Shown here one piece after another: positions 23,470 to 25,756 of a stretch of DNA of 25,756 bases. Below the pieces are notes generated by a model. That model was not told the origin of the DNA. It searched no databases and was given only the letters and a program-made list of their open reading frames with translations. The first letter of the stretch is position 1; each line of letters opens with the position of its first letter. Source of the stretch: a virus; the IMG/VR virus record IMGVR_UViG_3300032331_000368, positions 1 through 25,756 of that record; one strand, written 5' to 3'. The translations under genes and the position numbers were made by a program.

Positions 23470-24543
23470 CTAGGAGCTGAAGTTGAACTTGCCGAGACCC
23501 AGTGGGTTCCCAACAACCAACCCAGCAACTGCTTCAATCAAGCGAGCAGGGCCACCACCGTAGTCAGGCAATGCCGTGACCTGAGCAACATTCCCACCGT
23601 AGCGCACTTCGATGAGGCTCATGTCAAGAACCAGACCTTTGTACGGAGTGGCAGTATAGCTGCTTCCGCTAATCGTTCCGAGAAACGTAGTAGGATGCAA
23701 GCGAACCGTGCCAAAGTCACCCTGGAACACGTCCATGGACTGGATGTAAGTGTCAGCAGCAGCATCACGCTGGAACGTCTGGATCTTGGTAGCACCGGCG
23801 GCAAGCGTGTTGCTGGAGTTGCTAACAGTGGTCAACGCCGTGGTGCCTAGCAAGCCCGTGAAGGCACGCTTCAAATCAGTCCCGACAATACAGTCAAACG
23901 ACTTGTACTGACCGGTCTGATCAAAGATAGACTTCAACAGCCCCTGCACCATCGTGTCAGTCAGTGTGGAAGCTGCAGCAGATGTTCCAACAATGGAGTT
24001 TGCTGGCGTAACAAAGGAAGGTGACGTAGTGCCAGATCCGATGTTAAGGCCAGTTCCGATGTTGTCGCCACCGATCCAAGACTGCGCACCTGCCGTGAGG
24101 TAGGGAACGCCACTTGCACCAGTGTCCTGCTGGCCAAGCTGATTGGAGGTGAAGGTCACTTCCATGTCACGCTTGAGGCCGATGATTGCCTTGGCAACGT
24201 TATCGGACAGCGAATCACGAACGCCGGCAACATCTGCCAAATCCTGAGCGAGCTTAGAAACACGCACAGTACGGCGGAAGATCTGCGCGTAGTTAGCTAG
24301 TTCTTTGCGATACCCATCAACAAAGTTGCTGTAGCTAGTTACGTCAGTACCGTCAATCGTCCCGCCAACCACTGGGGATGGGTTCTGATCTGCCTGCCAA
24401 CGGAAATACATATTTCCAGGCTTGCTGCCCTTGCGGGCCATAGATGTGAAAGGCGTGTCACGAGCGTCCACAAGGGCGATCATGTCAGCCAAGTCTTCGC
24501 GTTTGCCGCGACCGGATAGAGTAGGTTCAGTTAAAAGAGCCAT
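23470..24543 (-). CDS. Major capsid protein, SU10 type (former DUF5309)
   Basis: This 357-residue protein shows the signature of the SU10-type HK97-fold major capsid proteins. The N-terminus has GKREDLADMIALVDARDTPF, followed by YFRWQADQ and a conserved RRTVRVSKLAQ with nearby ANYAQIF (about residues 82-100), then GLKRDMEVTFTSNQ. Members of this family form the prolate or isometric heads of podoviruses such as SU10 and phiEco32. The order scaffold then capsid supports the call. The start at 24543 is 24 bases after the scaffold stop; no Shine-Dalgarno is seen. A terminator-like hairpin precedes it, and a pair of structured RNA elements follows. Confidence 0.92.
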   Translation of the reverse strand: MALLTEPTLSGRGKREDLADMIALVDARDTPFTSMARKGSKPGNMYFRWQADQNPSPVVGGTIDGTDVTSYSNFVDGYRKELANYAQIFRRTVRVSKLAQDLADVAGVRDSLSDNVAKAIIGLKRDMEVTFTSNQLGQQDTGASGVPYLTAGAQSWIGGDNIGTGLNIGSGTTSPSFVTPANSIVGTSAAASTLTDTMVQGLLKSIFDQTGQYKSFDCIVGTDLKRAFTGLLGTTALTTVSNSSNTLAAGATKIQTFQRDAAADTYIQSMDVFQGDFGTVRLHPTTFLGTISGSSYTATPYKGLVLDMSLIEVRYGGNVAQVTALPDYGGGPARLIEAVAGLVVGNPLGLGKFNFSS

Positions 24544-24559
24544 AAGAATGAATTGAGTT

Positions 24560-24579
24560 AAAAAGGGCTACACAAGCCC
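24560..24579 (-). terminator. Intrinsic terminator-like hairpin between scaffold and capsid genes
   Basis: On the minus strand, GGGCT and AGCCC form a five-base-pair GC-rich stem with a TGTGT loop, directly followed by five T. The scaffold stop codon TAG lies inside the hairpin. The T-run ends 16 bases upstream of the capsid start codon. It may be a leaky terminator or a processing and stability element setting the scaffold-to-capsid ratio. Confidence 0.6.
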
Positions 24580-25551
24580 CATTGCTTTGACCAAATCTGA
24601 CAATCCGCCTTTATCAGAAGAATTCTTAGCGAAGTTCTGACGGGCTTTTAAAAGATCTGATTGAGTACTAGCGGCTGGAACTGCACGAACACTTGGTTGC
24701 GCTGGGGCACGCTTGATTGGGGCCGGTACACCGGACTTCTTCTTGGTTTGCATTTCGGCATACGCCTTAGCACCCAAAACGACCAGCCCAGCAACATGCT
24801 TCCAATCTGCTCTACGCTTCTTTAGTTCTGGAAACTCCTTCAATACCTGTTGAGCAACTTGGTACTCTTCAGTTTCAGGTTTATTCCACCAAGGAAAATT
24901 CTGCGCAATTTCTGGTTCTGCAGCAGCTACCTGCTGTAAGAACCGCATACGTTGCGGCAGTTCAATCTCCTTGCGCTTCATTGCTACCTTCTTCATGGCG
25001 CGGACTTCACTTGAGGTAAGCTCTTGCTCTTCACCGTTAGGTAAAGGAATTACTCCACCATCAATATTGTCTTCGCACCACATTAGAACTTCCAAAGCTT
25101 TGCCATATTCTTCTTCTACCCGCTGAGTGGTATCCAAAGATTCGACAAACTGTGAAATATCTTGCTGCTTTACCGGCGTTGAATTCTTTGCAGATTCTAA
25201 TTCCGCCTGTAATTTAACAAGAGTAGCTTTTTGAACGTCTAATTCAGCTTGAGCGGCTTTTTTCGCAGCAACTAACTTGTTAATGCGCTTCTGTACGCCT
25301 TTACTCAAAGAACTTTCATCAGCTTCAGGCTGATCGGATACTTCTTCAGAATGATCGACATCCTCTTCAGAGGTATCGGTTTCTTCAGGAGTCTCCTGTT
25401 GCTCCACTGGAGCGGGAGCAGACTGCTCCTCCTCGTTAAGGAAGCTACCAAGCAGGCTTTTAAGGCCCACATGATCTAAACCGAGTTTTGGTGCAACGGA
25501 ATTATCTGCCTCCTGACCCGTAGAATCAGGCTGTGTAGTATCGTTATCCAT
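24568..25551 (-). CDS. Capsid scaffolding-like protein
   Basis: This 327-residue protein lies directly upstream of the major capsid gene. Its first 85 residues are very acidic and rich in E, D, Q, P and S (for example PEETDTSEEDVDHSEEVSDQ), followed by a basic-then-mixed coiled coil (about 85-125, KRINKLVAAKKAAQAELDVQ). A helical middle ends in a lysine/proline-rich part (KKKSGVPAPIKRAPAQPSVR) and a C-terminal segment SDLLKARQNFAKNSSDKGGL. An acidic, coiled-coil-rich scaffold that guides capsid assembly and then leaves or is cleaved is the usual product at this locus. There is no protease motif. The stop codon lies inside the terminator-like hairpin. The start was taken at MDNDTTQ. Confidence 0.8.
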   Translation of the reverse strand: MDNDTTQPDSTGQEADNSVAPKLGLDHVGLKSLLGSFLNEEEQSAPAPVEQQETPEETDTSEEDVDHSEEVSDQPEADESSLSKGVQKRINKLVAAKKAAQAELDVQKATLVKLQAELESAKNSTPVKQQDISQFVESLDTTQRVEEEYGKALEVLMWCEDNIDGGVIPLPNGEEQELTSSEVRAMKKVAMKRKEIELPQRMRFLQQVAAAEPEIAQNFPWWNKPETEEYQVAQQVLKEFPELKKRRADWKHVAGLVVLGAKAYAEMQTKKKSGVPAPIKRAPAQPSVRAVPAASTQSDLLKARQNFAKNSSDKGGLSDLVKAMGLV

Positions 25552-25603
25552 GGAGTTTAGGTTCCAAGATCCTTTATAACTAAAATCAATCCAGTAACGC
25601 TGG

Positions 25604-25622
25604 AAAGCCCGTTAGTGGCTTT
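25604..25622 (-). terminator. Weak hairpin after the upstream gene
   Basis: AAAGCC and GGCTTT form a six-base-pair stem around ACTAACG, overlapping the stop codon of the partial upstream gene. It lacks a proper T-tract beyond the stem's own T's, so it is a weak terminator candidate at most. The remaining 52 bases before the scaffold start show no other clear signal. Confidence 0.25.
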
Positions 25623-25756
25623 ATGCCAAATCTTCCTCAGAAGTCAAACCATTTAATACTCTGGCTTCTTTTCTTAATGAAATAAGTAACGAATAAATCA
25701 TGTTTACACCATCAGCTTGACCACAAGCATGTACTCGATCTTCGCCTTTAACTTCA
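25621..25756 (-). CDS. C-terminal end of an unknown protein (cut by window edge)
   Basis: The last 44 codons of an open frame entering from the right edge end at a TAA at 25621. The visible part contains GEDRVHACGQADGVNMIYS and then LLISLRKEARVLNGLTSEED, a helical-looking end. No family can be named from this fragment. It lies upstream of the scaffold gene in the same direction, where portal-associated or small head genes are often found, but nothing more can be said. Confidence 0.5.
   Translation of the reverse strand, partial: EVKGEDRVHACGQADGVNMIYSLLISLRKEARVLNGLTSEEDLA

Noticed and set aside
23416-23850. Plus-strand open frame of 144 residues
   Set aside because: It runs antisense through the structured RNA copy and the end of the capsid gene and shows no family pattern.

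Overview
The window is part of a tailed-phage genome, most likely a podovirus (short-tailed). Every supported gene lies on the minus strand, so the genes are read here from high to low coordinates. The main evidence is a capsid protein of the SU10/phiEco32 type (the family formerly called DUF5309) preceded by an acidic scaffold, a nozzle-like tail protein, two fibre-like proteins, and a block of large glutamine/alanine-rich proteins that look like internal virion (ejection) proteins. No tape-measure, sheath or long tail-tube gene is visible. Several proteins resemble types common in aquatic environmental phages. The host cannot be named. Nearly all starts lack a Shine-Dalgarno sequence, which points to a host or a translation mode that does not rely on one.

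Layout in transcription order. (1) Head, 25756-21506: the end of an unknown gene, scaffold, a hairpin terminator, major capsid protein, a 190-bp non-coding stretch with two copies of a probable structured RNA, a tRNA-Met(CAT) with an initiator-type acceptor stem, a small unknown gene, a probable adaptor-like virion protein and a 68-residue basic protein. (2) Fibre and lysis, 21487-14290: a 1423-residue modular tail fibre, a small fibre-associated protein, a holin, two more small membrane proteins, a pesticin-type lysozyme, a metallophosphoesterase and a small helix-turn-helix-like protein. (3) Tail, 14237-10950: a zinc-ribbon protein, a nozzle-like protein and a second fibre. (4) Ejection block, 10943-1962: a GNAT-like small protein, three Q/A-rich internal virion proteins and a 1602-residue protein carrying a glycine zipper, an HExxH metallopeptidase motif and a C-terminal methyltransferase-like domain. 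Two small metabolic-type genes, a PAPS-reductase/PP-loop protein and a CxxCxxCC protein, sit inside this block. (5) DNA metabolism, 1957-1: a short basic protein, a structured leader, an OB-fold ssDNA-binding-like protein, an Hjc-like nuclease and two unknown genes, the last cut by the window edge.

Genes are packed tightly, with stop and start often overlapping or separated by one base; the junction TAATATG recurs four times. No stretch longer than 300 bases lacks a gene. The longest non-coding stretch (23196-23469) holds the tRNA and the repeated RNA element. The most interesting signals are this RNA pair, the hybrid initiator-like tRNA, the structured leader of the ssDNA-binding gene and the multi-domain giant ejected protein.
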